Positions 8,068 through 15,287 are shown, numbered from the stretch's first letter. The stretch is DNA of 32,560 nt from an uncultured Christensenella sp. (GCA_910586365.1 CAJUGP010000005.1:43934-76493), one strand, 5' to 3'. Translations and numbers: made by a program. Notes: generated from the letters alone by a model not told the origin.

Positions 8068-8688
8068 TTATTCGTCGTTGTCGTTACCGTCCGAATGATA
8101 TTGCGCGTACGTACTCTTTTCTTTTATTACCTCGTAATCGATTTCGCGCTCATCGTCTCGAATATACATTATACCTCGCTCATCGAAACGTTTCGTATTC
8201 GAACCGATTGTTTTCTTCACCGGTAATTTCACATCGCTACCTTCTTCCGTAAGCGCTCCGTCGGCATAATATATCAGACTTTTGCATTTGTAATCTGTGG
8301 CTCCGTAATCGTCAGCCGAAATAACATAAGGCTTTTTAACTTCGGGAACGGCTTCGGTCTGCGTCTCGTCGGGCGCATAATATGCCGAATAATTCGTATA
8401 TTCGCTTTCGTTTTTTGGCGTATCGTTTTTTTTACCCGGTTTCGACTTTTTCTCGACTTTATCGGTATCTTCGTTATCGATAGCCTTAACTATAACATCG
8501 ATATCGGGCTTGTTTTTTGCCGAGTACGCTTTTGTTTGATTATCAAACTCTTTGTACATGTTTTTGATCGATTCTATTTCGGCTTCGATACGGCTTGCGA
8601 ATTTGCGTTTTGCCAACTCGTATGCCACAACGCCGCCCATAGCTGCACCCGCCACAAAACTCACGACTGTTTTAATAAAATTTTTCAT
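8068..8688 (-). CDS. Membrane-anchored phage protein of unknown function
   Basis: This 206-residue protein has an N-terminal membrane segment (about residues 7-24, rich in Gly and Ala), a helical stretch, then a charged, low-complexity linker (about 60-100). The C-terminal region has the motif PYVISADDYGATD followed by LIYYADGALTEEG and a DYEVI segment. That C-terminal region resembles a protein I associate with Firmicutes prophages, function unknown. Its ATG overlaps the stop of the 53-residue membrane protein before it (ATGA), with GAGGAG upstream. The layout is a single anchor holding a globular domain on one face of the membrane. Confidence 0.6.
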   Translation of the reverse strand: MKNFIKTVVSFVAGAAMGGVVAYELAKRKFASRIEAEIESIKNMYKEFDNQTKAYSAKNKPDIDVIVKAIDNEDTDKVEKKSKPGKKNDTPKNESEYTNYSAYYAPDETQTEAVPEVKKPYVISADDYGATDYKCKSLIYYADGALTEEGSDVKLPVKKTIGSNTKRFDERGIMYIRDDEREIDYEVIKEKSTYAQYHSDGNDNDE

Positions 8689-8846
8689 AAATTTTTCTCC
8701 TCTTTTATTGTCATAATCGTTAATGCCAACCCGCCGAACAGTAAAGATAAACTAAGAAGAATTCCACCGACAATATGACGTTTTCTCTTTGTATCGAGAA
8801 TATCATCGATGGAAATCAACACATTATTAATTACATCTTCTACCAT
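8685..8846 (-). CDS. Small membrane protein (53 aa)
   Basis: The frame starts at ATG 8846, overlaps the stop of the 28-residue gene (TAATG) and has GGAGG upstream. The protein begins MVEDVINNVLISIDDILDTK, has a basic KRKRH patch and then one hydrophobic segment (IVGGILLSLSLLFGGLALTI), and ends in a short charged tail. It looks like a single-pass protein with its acidic N-terminus inside the cell. Its own stop overlaps the start of the next gene, so three membrane proteins here are translationally chained. No family recognised. Confidence 0.6.
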   Translation of the reverse strand: MVEDVINNVLISIDDILDTKRKRHIVGGILLSLSLLFGGLALTIMTIKEEKNL

Positions 8847-8932
8847 TAGGCTTTACCTCCGCTGAACACAGCCAATCCGCCGAAAAAGCATATACCGGAC
8901 AACGCCGCTAACGCATAAGAAATAAAACGCAT
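8846..8932 (-). CDS. Tiny membrane peptide (28 aa)
   Basis: A 28-residue frame (MRFISYALAALSGICFFGGL, then AVFSGGKA) starts behind an excellent AAGGAGG site and is almost entirely one hydrophobic segment. The strong ribosome-binding site and the TAATG coupling to the next gene are the evidence that it is real. It could be a bacteriocin-like, holin-like or regulatory membrane peptide, but nothing identifies it. Confidence 0.55.
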   Translation of the reverse strand: MRFISYALAALSGICFFGGLAVFSGGKA

Positions 8933-8955
8933 AATACAAACCTCCTTATAATGTT

Positions 8956-9894
8956 TTATTTTGTAAGAGTTACTCGATCCATAATATACCCGTCCACATT
9001 AAAATCGAGAATTATGGTGTCTTCCAAATCATCTCCGTCTTCGAACAATTTTCTTTTGGTATCAAATATCCCAAAACTTACATAATTGTCGCCTTCCGGA
9101 TTATCTTTATCGTATATCCATCCGACGACTTGTCCTGCTTTTGAACGGGGGATTCCAAGTTCGTCATAAACTTCGTTAAGGAACAAATATCCATTGGCTC
9201 GTAGCATATCGTTGGCAAAATTCTCTTGTCCTTTGAGGAACATTCGATTATAATTCATGTCTCTTGTCCAGCCCATACAACTGGAATCGAAATATCGAGC
9301 ATATTCGCTGCAACCTTCCGGACCGAGATTTGCAACTTTTACTTCTTTTTTTGTTTTAACCTGTTTACCGGTTTCGGGATCCGTAGTCTTTTCGGTTATT
9401 TTTTCCGTTTTAATCCCGTACTTAAGTTCACGATCCACATCCTCGCCGAAACGCTCGACAACGTTGGCTCTGTAATTTTTAAACCCTTTGTCGACTGCCG
9501 TGTATGCCGCAGCCAATGCCACGTTTCTTTTACGCAAAATATTGTTCGATGTAATTACACTGGTCAACGACAACGTGCCGAGTATTACCGAGGGCGCATA
9601 AAGCTTAACAAGTTTTATCCCCGTACGCAAATATACGGAAGTCAATGCCTTCTTTTTTTCGTTTTCGGTAAAATCCGATTCCGCCGCATCGGCGCGATTA
9701 TGAATATCTTGAATTTCTTTTTTGCTACCGGCAATGACGCTTTTTACTTTTGTCGTAGATATACAAGCCATAACCGTGCTTGCTACGACACCGACAACGC
9801 CTACCGAAATTAAAATCTCGGGGCTACGCTTTTTTACGGCAAATTTTAAATGGCTCACAAAAGTTTTAACTTTATCGCCAAGATTTGTTTTCAT
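8956..9894 (-). CDS. DUF6353-family membrane protein, paralogue 1
   Basis: This 312-residue protein has a basic amphipathic N-terminus, a first hydrophobic segment after the signature SPEIL (about 22-44), a charged helix, a second hydrophobic segment (about 103-120), and a motif resembling NVALAAAYTAVDKGFKNYR. A globular C-terminal domain includes EYARYFDSS and LNEVYDELGIPRSKAGQVVGW. It shares this layout with the proteins at 11162-11929 and 13740-14489. I associate the layout with DUF6353, of unknown function, found in Firmicutes mobile elements. The start at 9894 was chosen for its GGAGAG site; the open frame extends to 10005 but without such a site. It carries an insert (about 165-185, rich in T, K and E) that the other two lack. 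Confidence 0.72.
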   Translation of the reverse strand: MKTNLGDKVKTFVSHLKFAVKKRSPEILISVGVVGVVASTVMACISTTKVKSVIAGSKKEIQDIHNRADAAESDFTENEKKKALTSVYLRTGIKLVKLYAPSVILGTLSLTSVITSNNILRKRNVALAAAYTAVDKGFKNYRANVVERFGEDVDRELKYGIKTEKITEKTTDPETGKQVKTKKEVKVANLGPEGCSEYARYFDSSCMGWTRDMNYNRMFLKGQENFANDMLRANGYLFLNEVYDELGIPRSKAGQVVGWIYDKDNPEGDNYVSFGIFDTKRKLFEDGDDLEDTIILDFNVDGYIMDRVTLTK

Positions 9895-9916
9895 ATTATA
9901 TGTCTCTCCTTGTTGA

Positions 9917-10534
9917 TTAATTGATGGGCATCGGTCTAGGCAAATATATCTGCCAGCCGTCTCTGGAAGGTCGAACCTGTGCGCCGGCAAGACTCTTCCA
10001 ACCAAAATTGTTATCGGTATATTGCCCTGTTACACCGACGGTATCATAAAAGTCTGCGACGCTGGCTACTCCGTACGCCGAAATAGTTTCGTCAAGCACG
10101 TCTAATACACGTTCCGCCTCTGCTCTTGACGGTACTACAATATCGTTATAGCTGTAATCCGAACGCCGCGAAGAATATCTTTCGTCTCTGCTACTATCGT
10201 AGTATTTGGTATAAGATACTCTTGAACCCGACGATTTACTCGAATGCCTTGCCTCGCCGTATAAGATAATATCGATTCCGTTTGTAATAATATCGGATAC
10301 GGCCTTTTTGAACGAAGGAATAAGCACGTCGTTAAAAATATACGATTTAACGCTTGCGCTATCATCCGATATCAATGCTTCACGCATTTTCGAAAGAAAT
10401 CCTTTCTTTTTTACTTTTACTTCACTTTGTACAACTCGATCGACTTTTTTCTCTGGAGGTCTAGGAACAGATGTCATAACCTCCTTAGATTTATTCGAAT
10501 TCGAGCCGTAGCTTAATTTTTGAATTTCATCCAT
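9917..10534 (-). CDS. Conserved phage hypothetical protein with basic N-terminus
   Basis: This 205-residue protein has a disordered, Ser/Lys-rich N-terminus with a VKVKKKGFLSKMREALIS segment. A helical region follows (SVKSYIFNDVLIPSFKKAVSDIITNGIDIILYGE, about 62-95), then a Ser/Arg/Tyr-rich middle and a C-terminal domain with DETISAYGVASVADFYDTVG and NNFGWKSL. I recall this N-terminal arrangement in hypothetical proteins of Firmicutes prophages, usually near DUF6353. The NGIDIILYGE helix might be amphipathic, and the protein probably lies at the membrane or is peripheral. The start has AAAGGAG at good spacing. The downstream DUF6353 gene is 23 bp away. Confidence 0.62.
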   Translation of the reverse strand: MDEIQKLSYGSNSNKSKEVMTSVPRPPEKKVDRVVQSEVKVKKKGFLSKMREALISDDSASVKSYIFNDVLIPSFKKAVSDIITNGIDIILYGEARHSSKSSGSRVSYTKYYDSSRDERYSSRRSDYSYNDIVVPSRAEAERVLDVLDETISAYGVASVADFYDTVGVTGQYTDNNFGWKSLAGAQVRPSRDGWQIYLPRPMPIN

Positions 10535-10545
10535 GTTTTCTCCTT

Positions 10546-10743
10546 TTAGCTCTCTTTGATTACTTGATCAGGCAGAGTTATCTTTGCCGAACTTGTGTAG
10601 TTATTTTGCATCTTGAATTGAAAAGACAGGTTGCTCTTCGCTTTCTTTTCGGATACTGCGTATGTCGTTCCTTCCCAGCATCTACAAATGCAGTTTTCAA
10701 AGCAAAACACAGGTCCTCTATATCTGTAAAAATTCTTTTCCAT
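10546..10743 (-). CDS. Small conserved phage protein (65 aa)
   Basis: The protein reads as an FYRYRGPVFCFENCICRCWEG segment, then TTYAVSEKKAKSNLSFQFK and an end with AKITLPDQVI. The GPV...W..TYAVSEKKA.SNL.(Y/F)Q(Y/F)K pattern is one I recognise from small proteins of Firmicutes phages. It suggests a soluble alpha/beta fold; the function is unknown. Four cysteines in the first third could bind metal. GGAG lies 7 bases before the start. It is the first gene after the terminator at 10755-10797, so it must be transcribed by read-through or from its own promoter. Confidence 0.6.
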   Translation of the reverse strand: MEKNFYRYRGPVFCFENCICRCWEGTTYAVSEKKAKSNLSFQFKMQNNYTSSAKITLPDQVIKES

Positions 10744-10754
10744 ACGTTTTCTCC

Positions 10755-10797
10755 AAATAAAAAGAAAAGAGAAAGCGCTATGTTATTAACGCTTTCC
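10755..10797 (-). terminator. Terminator after the 84-residue membrane protein gene
   Basis: On the minus strand GAAAGCG and CGCTTTC (10790-10796 and 10771-10777) pair around a 12-nt loop and are followed by a T-rich run (TCTTTTCTTTTTATTT). It lies about 40 bp after the gene at 10835-11089. Confidence 0.7.
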
Positions 10798-10834
10798 CTC
10801 GTCTTCAACTCGTTTGATTACTCCACAAACTTTC

Positions 10835-11089
10835 TTAATCCTCAAGTTCGCCGAGATCCTCGAACATGTCATCCGTAGGAACCGTGGAAGCCGGAACCTT
10901 TTCCTTTTTCATAGTTTTTTTCGCCTTAACTTTGGCTACAAGCTTTTTGCCGGTCTTGCATACAAAATATACAAGTCCCGCCGCCAAGCCTATAATGCCT
11001 ACCGTCTTAACGACTTTACCTACTTTGGAATTTCTTCCCGCGTCCACAATGTTCTCCACTGTTTCCCTGTTCATGACTTCGTTTTCCAT
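10835..11089 (-). CDS. Small single-pass membrane protein (84 aa)
   Basis: The N-terminus is polar (MENEVMNRETVENIVDAGRN), followed by one hydrophobic segment (VGIIGLAAGLVYFVC, about 29-43), a strongly basic stretch (GKKLVAKVKAKKTMKKEK) and an acidic tail ending DLGELED. This is a typical one-pass protein with a charged cytoplasmic tail. It begins behind AAAAGGAG, carries a copy of the 29-bp element (11132-11160) in its leader and has its own terminator. No family recognised. Confidence 0.62.
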   Translation of the reverse strand: MENEVMNRETVENIVDAGRNSKVGKVVKTVGIIGLAAGLVYFVCKTGKKLVAKVKAKKTMKKEKVPASTVPTDDMFEDLGELED

Positions 11090-11131
11090 GATTTTTAATC
11101 TCCTTTTATGAAAATAATTTTATTGAGTTTC

Positions 11132-11160
11132 CTCATTAAGATACTTGTTTTTTTCGCGAT
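11132..11160 (-). repeat. 29-bp bipartite element, copy 1
   Basis: Minus strand: ATCGCG, 17-nt A-rich spacer, AATGAG. It starts four bases after the stop codon of the DUF6353 gene and lies in the leader of the 84-residue membrane protein. An ATG in the right half opens a 13-codon frame that ends just before the real start. Confidence 0.75.
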
Positions 11161-11161
11161 A

Positions 11162-11929
11162 CTATTTCGTGAAATCGTATTTCGGCAACGTCTCGTAATC
11201 TACTACTAAGCACGGAGTATCATCCGCTGCCAACTGCGAACTGAACGATAACTTTATTGGCCCGCTACTATTAATACTCCAACCGAGTTCATCCCCGATT
11301 TTTGTGCTTGTAAGCCCGATTTCGTAATAGAATTCGTTAAGCGTAATATATAATTCATTATATAAACGCCTATTGATTTCATTTTCCGCACGTCGAAGCG
11401 TTTCTACATCGGACTTAAAATATCTGGAACTTATTGTATCGAAACAAAGTGTGTTACCTTTTTCGGTTATTATAACTTCTTTCGATACGACAGGATTCCT
11501 GTCTATGCGTTCTTTGGCGACAGCGTCCTTGACTTTTTGTTCCTCTTTTTCGCCTATCGTTTCTATTACTTTTTCTTGATAAAGCTTCAGAGCCGATTCC
11601 GAAAGAGAATATGCCGTTGCTAACGCCGCATTACGTTTGTAATTAACGGTACTTGCGCCGATAAGACACCCGATAGAAATTGCACCCGTTACTACGCTTG
11701 GAATATAACATTTCCAAGTCGTCTTAATTACTTCGGATTTTTTAAGTTTTTCTTTCTTTTCTTCTTTTTTCTTTTTATCAAGCAATATCAACGCTTTAGG
11801 TGTGGCACGTACTGCGGTAACGGTCGACGTTATCATCCCGCATATTCCTAATCCGGTTAAAATTTCCGGACTGTGCTTTTTCATAGAACTATGTAGTTGC
11901 TTGAAAAAATTCGATAAACCACTGTTCAT
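11162..11929 (-). CDS. DUF6353-family membrane protein, paralogue 2
   Basis: This 255-residue protein has the same plan as the 8956-9894 protein. An amphipathic N-terminus ends in SPEIL, hydrophobic segment one lies at about 20-40, a very basic loop (LDKKKKEEKKEKLKK) follows, and hydrophobic segment two lies at about 75-95. Then come NAALATAYSLSESALKLYQEK and a C-terminal domain with CFDTISSRYFKSDVETLRRAENEINRR and LNEFYYEIGLTSTKIGDELGW. The shared RYF and LNEFY...LG..GW sequences argue for common descent. The start has AAAGGAG at good spacing. Its stop codon directly precedes a copy of the 29-bp element. Confidence 0.72.
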   Translation of the reverse strand: MNSGLSNFFKQLHSSMKKHSPEILTGLGICGMITSTVTAVRATPKALILLDKKKKEEKKEKLKKSEVIKTTWKCYIPSVVTGAISIGCLIGASTVNYKRNAALATAYSLSESALKLYQEKVIETIGEKEEQKVKDAVAKERIDRNPVVSKEVIITEKGNTLCFDTISSRYFKSDVETLRRAENEINRRLYNELYITLNEFYYEIGLTSTKIGDELGWSINSSGPIKLSFSSQLAADDTPCLVVDYETLPKYDFTK

Positions 11930-11979
11930 CGTTAAAATCTCCTTTCTAATTTTTATTTATCGCCCACACGGGGCGCTAT

Positions 11980-12537
11980 TCACATTAATAGGAAAGCCGG
12001 ACGAACCCCAATAGTGCCGTCCGCGTAGCAGAAGCTCGCATCGCCACAGCTGTTCACGCAAGCAAAGGAGTCCGAAGAAACGACTTGCTTTGTGGCATTT
12101 CTCAGCCAATACCACTCGTACTCGTTCTTATAATCCGCGATTCGATTTTTCCTCACGGACATAAGATAAAATTGCTCATCGTCATCTGGTTCCAAATAAT
12201 CGTTGTAGAACTCATCGTGTCCGAAAATTTGACCGTATGTAGGAATCGAAATATCCATAACTCGCGATTTTATTTCATGCGGAAATTTTGGCAAAAGTTC
12301 TTCCTTAAGCCATCTACACAAATCGGACATATCGAATCCGCCATCGTTGCCGCCGTTCTTATTCATAGGACGCCTGTCCACACATTCGTCGAACAAAAGC
12401 CATGTCCCACCGTTATCGTGAGCTTGTGCCGTTGCGGTAAATATCCCCAGCTCACCCAAGTCAATCTTTAATTGGTCGCCTATGTTGGGAATATCATTCG
12501 CCGCAAAGTTGGTTTCCACTCTTCTCTGAATTTTCAT
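11980..12537 (-). CDS. DUF6273-like protein with C-type-lectin-like ending
   Basis: This 185-residue protein begins MKIQRRVETNFAANDIPNIG and ends with WYWLRNATK..., FACVNSCGDASFCYADGTIG and VRPAFLLM. The W.LR...F..V...G....GVRPAF.L pattern is that of DUF6273. It resembles the end of formylglycine-enzyme/C-type-lectin-like domains, which often bind ligands at the cell surface. No signal peptide or membrane segment is visible, so this copy looks cytoplasmic or is released by lysis. Its ATG overlaps the stop of the preceding gene (ATGA), with GGAG upstream. No reverse transcriptase or template repeat is visible, so there is no evidence of diversification. Confidence 0.65.
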   Translation of the reverse strand: MKIQRRVETNFAANDIPNIGDQLKIDLGELGIFTATAQAHDNGGTWLLFDECVDRRPMNKNGGNDGGFDMSDLCRWLKEELLPKFPHEIKSRVMDISIPTYGQIFGHDEFYNDYLEPDDDEQFYLMSVRKNRIADYKNEYEWYWLRNATKQVVSSDSFACVNSCGDASFCYADGTIGVRPAFLLM

Positions 12538-12893
12538 AATTTGTTTTCTCCTTTCAAATTAGTTTTTAAATAATTTTTGATGTCTTCTGCCGTATCGATA
12601 GCAATTTTGAATCCTTTGAATTCTTTCACATGTTGATAATAATAAAGTTCCAAAATATAATCATCGATTACGTCAAAAATGCCGTTCATAAACATATAAT
12701 CCGGATAACCGAAACATATTTCAGTAATTCGTTCGATTATTTCCTGCGCAGCCCATCGAGAATATGAACGACGAATAAATCCAGATTGTTTATGCCAAAA
12801 CCAGTTTCTGAATCGCATATACCAATTCAGACTTATTTTTTTAGCCATGTATTCTCGAATCAAGCTAATAGCTAAATCGTACATATATTCCAC
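12534..12893 (-). CDS. Hypothetical protein (119 aa, GTG start)
   Basis: The frame starts with GTG at 12893, six bases after TGGAGGACAACA, a much better site than any internal ATG. The protein is helical and unusually aromatic: about ten Tyr, several Trp and Phe, with RFRNWFWHKQSGFIRRSYSRW in the first half and LELYYYQHV in the second. It has no membrane segment. No family recognised. It is coupled to the DUF6273-like gene by an ATGA overlap, so the two products may act together. Confidence 0.6.
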   Translation of the reverse strand: MEYMYDLAISLIREYMAKKISLNWYMRFRNWFWHKQSGFIRRSYSRWAAQEIIERITEICFGYPDYMFMNGIFDVIDDYILELYYYQHVKEFKGFKIAIDTAEDIKNYLKTNLKGENKL

Positions 12894-12920
12894 TGTTGTC
12901 CTCCATTCTTTTTTTATTGA

Positions 12921-12955
12921 AAATATAAAGAAAAAGAGTCCATGGTTAGGACTCC
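12921..12955 (-). terminator. Repeated terminator hairpin, copy A
   Basis: Minus strand: GAGTCC (12954-12949) pairs with GGACTC (12941-12936) around a 7-nt loop (TAACCAT), followed by TTTTTCTTTATATTTTC. The hairpin and T-run are nearly identical to the terminators at 14631, 16391 and 16602. It ends the 49-residue membrane protein transcript. Confidence 0.82.
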
Positions 12956-12962
12956 TTATCTT

Positions 12963-13112
12963 TTACTTTTCGATCTTTGCAACAGCTTCCGCAACTTTTT
13001 CGGCTATTGTCTTGTCGAGCTTTTTGTTGTTGACATAATCCGTCATAAGCGTTACCGCGATGCCGGCTACAGTCGTAACAATGCTCAAAAGTTTAATAAC
13101 TTTACTTGTCAT
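12963..13112 (-). CDS. Small single-pass membrane protein (49 aa)
   Basis: ATG 13112 follows GGAGGTGATAGTACC. The protein is MTSKVIKLLSIVTTVAGIAV, then TLMTDYVNNKKLDKTIAEKVAEAVAKIEK: one hydrophobic N-terminal segment and an amphipathic C-terminal helix with alternating Lys and Glu. This is a common layout of small phage membrane proteins that oligomerise through the tail. It is bracketed by a 29-bp element in its leader and a copy of the shared terminator. No family recognised. Confidence 0.62.
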   Translation of the reverse strand: MTSKVIKLLSIVTTVAGIAVTLMTDYVNNKKLDKTIAEKVAEAVAKIEK

Positions 13113-13126
13113 GGTACTATCACCTC

Positions 13127-13155
13127 CTCATTAATGTAAATGTATTTTTTGCGAA
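13127..13155 (-). repeat. 29-bp bipartite element, copy 2
   Basis: Minus strand: TTCGCA, 17-nt A-rich spacer, AATGAG. The right half runs directly into the GGAGGTG ribosome-binding site of the 49-residue protein and contains the mini-frame ATG AGG AGG TGA. Confidence 0.82.
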
Positions 13156-13162
13156 TTGCCGT

Positions 13163-13726
13163 CTATGAAAAATACCTTATGGGTATATTGTATTGATTCG
13201 CATATGCTATTTCTCGCTCCATACCTTCCGAAATATTATATCGCTTGCCAACCCATAACTCATCGCAACCTTCCAAAAGAGCAAGACAGGTTTTTAATCC
13301 CATTTCTCGTTCATCCGGACAGTTGTCATTCAACAACATTGGCAAATATAAATGCGGAACAATCGGTGCGGTGTTCTTGCTTAAAGCAATTCCGGATAGT
13401 TCTTTCGCATAGCCAATGTAAGCACGACGAACTTCCGTGGTCGGAGCAGAATATCTGGAACAAATATAAACTTTCATCATATTTGAACTGCGTTTCAATT
13501 CGGGTTTTCCATCGATTCCTTTCAATCGCAAGACTTCTCGGCTAAGATACCATATGGCCTTTTCCAAATCTTCGATTTCTTTTTGAGGATCTTTTTTACC
13601 TGCCCTTGAAATATACTTTATTGCATTACCGCGATGAAAATTTAATTTTTTATCCTCGATAAAATCGATCACTTCTATTTTTCCGTCCGTATAATGTGAA
13701 GGATGATTGATAATGTCATTATTCAT
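13163..13726 (-). CDS. DUF3310 domain fused to DUF4406-like domain
   Basis: This 187-residue protein joins two known phage modules. Residues 1-75 are DUF3310 (HPSHYTDGKIEVIDFIEDK, then GNAIKYISRAGKKDPQKEIEDLEKAIWYL), found in many phages and sometimes called a nucleotide kinase-like protein. Residues 85-187 start KVYICSRYSAPTTEVRRAY and contain APIVPHLYLP, CDELWVG and SEGMEREIAYA, as in DUF4406/nucleoside 2-deoxyribosyltransferase-like folds. The combination suggests nucleotide metabolism for DNA replication. The start at 13726 has AAAAGGAG and lies after the stop of the upstream gene; a longer open frame to 13843 would overlap that gene and lacks homology. The stop is followed by a 29-bp element. 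Confidence 0.8.
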   Translation of the reverse strand: MNNDIINHPSHYTDGKIEVIDFIEDKKLNFHRGNAIKYISRAGKKDPQKEIEDLEKAIWYLSREVLRLKGIDGKPELKRSSNMMKVYICSRYSAPTTEVRRAYIGYAKELSGIALSKNTAPIVPHLYLPMLLNDNCPDEREMGLKTCLALLEGCDELWVGKRYNISEGMEREIAYANQYNIPIRYFS

Positions 13727-13739
13727 CTGAAAACTCCTT

Positions 13740-14489
13740 TTATTCAGTAACTTCTGTGTAGTTTGGTATGGGATCCCAATCGAACTGAAGAATATAAAAT
13801 TCTTTCCCATCACAGTTGATTGCACGTTGAGTGTGAATATCAATCCACGGCGCAGTAAATCCGTCTATCCACATTTGGTCGGCATTGAATCCCAAATAAT
13901 CGCCGTACTCAACTCTATCGATTCCTAAAAAATCATAAAATTCGTTTAGCGACGCCCATTGCCTAAGTTGAAAATTACGATTGTAATGGTAGACCGCAGC
14001 CATAACATCCAGCATCGTTGATTCAAAATATCTTTTTGAAAATGCTTCATAAAAAAGCACTTTGTTTTCCGAAATTTTACCTTCGGGCAATTTTTTCGAC
14101 GCGATTTCACTTACGACTGCCAAATCAGCCTCATCGCCAGACAGCTCTTTGACTTTGTTACGATATTCTCTATACGAACTACTTAGCAACATATACGCGC
14201 TTGTTAAAGCGTTTTGTTGTTTCGTATTAAGAATATTAATACCTAGAATACACATAATCGTCGATAATCCGAATCCAGCAGCCGGGATATAATGAGGCAA
14301 TATGATTCTCAATTTATCTTTTTTGCTTAGATCTTTATCGGCTTTCTTTCTTGCTTGCAGTTTTTTAAATGCCTCGTACGTTCCCCAACCGCTAAAAACA
14401 CTCGTTAAAACAACTCCTACGGAGGCTGTTGCAGACAATATTTTAGAACCGTTTTTATTAAAAAATGTTCTAATACAATTAGTTTTCAT
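13740..14489 (-). CDS. DUF6353-family membrane protein, paralogue 3
   Basis: This 249-residue protein is the most divergent of the three DUF6353-type copies. Hydrophobic segment one lies at about 14-35 (KILSATASVGVVLTSVFSGW), then a basic loop, and segment two at about 68-88 (IPAAGFGLSTIMCILGINIL). After that come NALTSAYMLLSSSYREYRNKVKEL and a C-terminal domain with FYEAFSKRYFESTMLDVMAAVYHYNR and LNEFYDFLGIDRVEYGDYLGF. The RYF and LNEFY..LG motifs are kept. The start has AAAGGAG at good spacing. The DUF3310 fusion gene follows after 13 bp. Confidence 0.7.
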   Translation of the reverse strand: MKTNCIRTFFNKNGSKILSATASVGVVLTSVFSGWGTYEAFKKLQARKKADKDLSKKDKLRIILPHYIPAAGFGLSTIMCILGINILNTKQQNALTSAYMLLSSSYREYRNKVKELSGDEADLAVVSEIASKKLPEGKISENKVLFYEAFSKRYFESTMLDVMAAVYHYNRNFQLRQWASLNEFYDFLGIDRVEYGDYLGFNADQMWIDGFTAPWIDIHTQRAINCDGKEFYILQFDWDPIPNYTEVTE

Positions 14490-14545
14490 TACTATTCTCC
14501 TTTCATGAAAATATAAGAGAAGCCGTATTACATAGTTGTCTTACA

Positions 14546-14608
14546 CTACATATCGTGCAATAAGATTTCAGCTTTCGCCAAAACCGCTAATATGACACTC
14601 TTCTCCAT
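14546..14608 (-). CDS. Possible 20-residue ORF starting inside a 29-bp element
   Basis: The ATG in the right half of the element at 14604-14632 opens a frame reading MEKSVILAVLAKAEILLHDM. It is short and amphipathic and has no Shine-Dalgarno. The position of the ATG in the element matches the mini-frames of other copies, so this may be a leader peptide of the DUF6353 gene and not an independent gene. Confidence 0.25.
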   Translation of the reverse strand: MEKSVILAVLAKAEILLHDM

Positions 14609-14632
14609 AACATCGGTTGTAATTTTTGCGAG
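14604..14632 (-). repeat. 29-bp bipartite element, copy 3
   Basis: Minus strand: CTCGCA, 17-nt A-rich spacer, TATGGA. It starts immediately after the T-run of terminator copy B, about 115 bp before the third DUF6353 gene. Confidence 0.75.
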
Positions 14633-14662
14633 TAAAGAAAAAGAGTCCATGATTAGGACCCT
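14631..14662 (-). terminator. Repeated terminator hairpin, copy B
   Basis: Minus strand: GGGTCC (14661-14656) pairs with GGACTC (14648-14643), followed by TTTTTCTTTAC. The TAA stop of the 62-residue gene lies in the loop, so the gene and its terminator form one tight unit. Confidence 0.78.
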
Positions 14663-14841
14663 ACTTCTTCAGTTTTCTTTCTGATTTTTACAACAATTTC
14701 ACCATTCTCCACATACATTTCGAGCTTAAATGAATCAGGATCTTTAACCACGTCTTTTACAACAGATGGTTTCTTTTCCTTTTTCTTCAACTTAATATCC
14801 GAAACGTGAAACATAGATATAATACGGTTAATAAGATTCAT
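14653..14841 (-). CDS. Small amphipathic, probably membrane-associated protein (62 aa)
   Basis: The start at 14841 (after AAAGAGGTG) was chosen over an upstream ATG that would put the ribosome-binding site and a 29-bp element inside the gene. The protein begins MNLINRIISMFHVSDIKLKK, is very basic in the middle (KKKEKKPSVVKDVVKD), and ends in a short alternating stretch (LEMYVENGEIVVKIRKK) that looks like two beta strands. The N-terminal helix is amphipathic with no clear transmembrane segment. It sits in the same element-gene-terminator arrangement as its neighbours. No family recognised. Confidence 0.58.
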   Translation of the reverse strand: MNLINRIISMFHVSDIKLKKKEKKPSVVKDVVKDPDSFKLEMYVENGEIVVKIRKKTEEVGS

Positions 14842-14871
14842 ATAAAACACCTCTTTAAAATTTTTAGTTTT

Positions 14872-14900
14872 CTCATTAAGGGGGCTGTTTTTTTCGCTAA
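14872..14900 (-). repeat. 29-bp bipartite element, copy 4
   Basis: Minus strand: TTAGCG, 17-nt spacer beginning with seven A, AATGAG. The stop codon TAG of the upstream gene lies within the left half. The right half opens a 12-codon frame that ends in an ATGA overlap with the 62-residue gene. Confidence 0.75.
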
Positions 14901-15259
14901 ATATCTCGATGATCAAATGTTGTTTCCCAGCGCTCACGCTTTAATGGTTTCATTTTAAGTGCCCACATTATCTGACGTAACGTAATAGTCGGATATAAAC
15001 CATCGTCTGATTTAACTCCCGAGTATTTATCGAAATATGCCTTAAAATTTTCGTGCAAATATAACAAATCGACAAGCCAATCATCTATGTCGGTCCACCA
15101 TGTAGCCTTTGTTCGTTTATCATACCGTTGTTGAATAACAGCCAACCCACGATTATTGATGATATAAAGAGTACAATAGCTGTAAACCGGATGGTTGCAC
15201 TTGTATTTCTCACCGTATCGAGAACTATAAATGTTTGGTTTCGAAAGATGATAACGCAT
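14897..15259 (-). CDS. Conserved phage hypothetical protein (120 aa)
   Basis: The protein starts MRYHLSKPNIYSSRYGEKY and has CNHPVYSYCTLYIINNRGLAVIQQRYD. It continues with ATWWTDIDDWLVDLLYLHENFKAYFD, then GLYPTITLRQIMWALKMKPLKRERWET. I recall proteins with this opening and this WWT.ID.WL / LYPT.T.RQIMWAL.MKPL.RERWE signature from Firmicutes prophages; the function is unknown. It is aromatic-rich, basic and without membrane segments. The ribosome-binding site is poor (GGAG is 18 bases away), unlike almost every neighbour, which suggests low expression or coupling to something unseen. Confidence 0.65.
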   Translation of the reverse strand: MRYHLSKPNIYSSRYGEKYKCNHPVYSYCTLYIINNRGLAVIQQRYDKRTKATWWTDIDDWLVDLLYLHENFKAYFDKYSGVKSDDGLYPTITLRQIMWALKMKPLKRERWETTFDHRDI

Positions 15260-15287
15260 AAATAATTTGTTGTAATACTCCGTTTCA

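Noticed and set aside
11980..12537. Diversity-generating retroelement target
   Set aside because: The protein end is lectin-like, but no reverse transcriptase, no template repeat and no adenine-biased variable region is visible.
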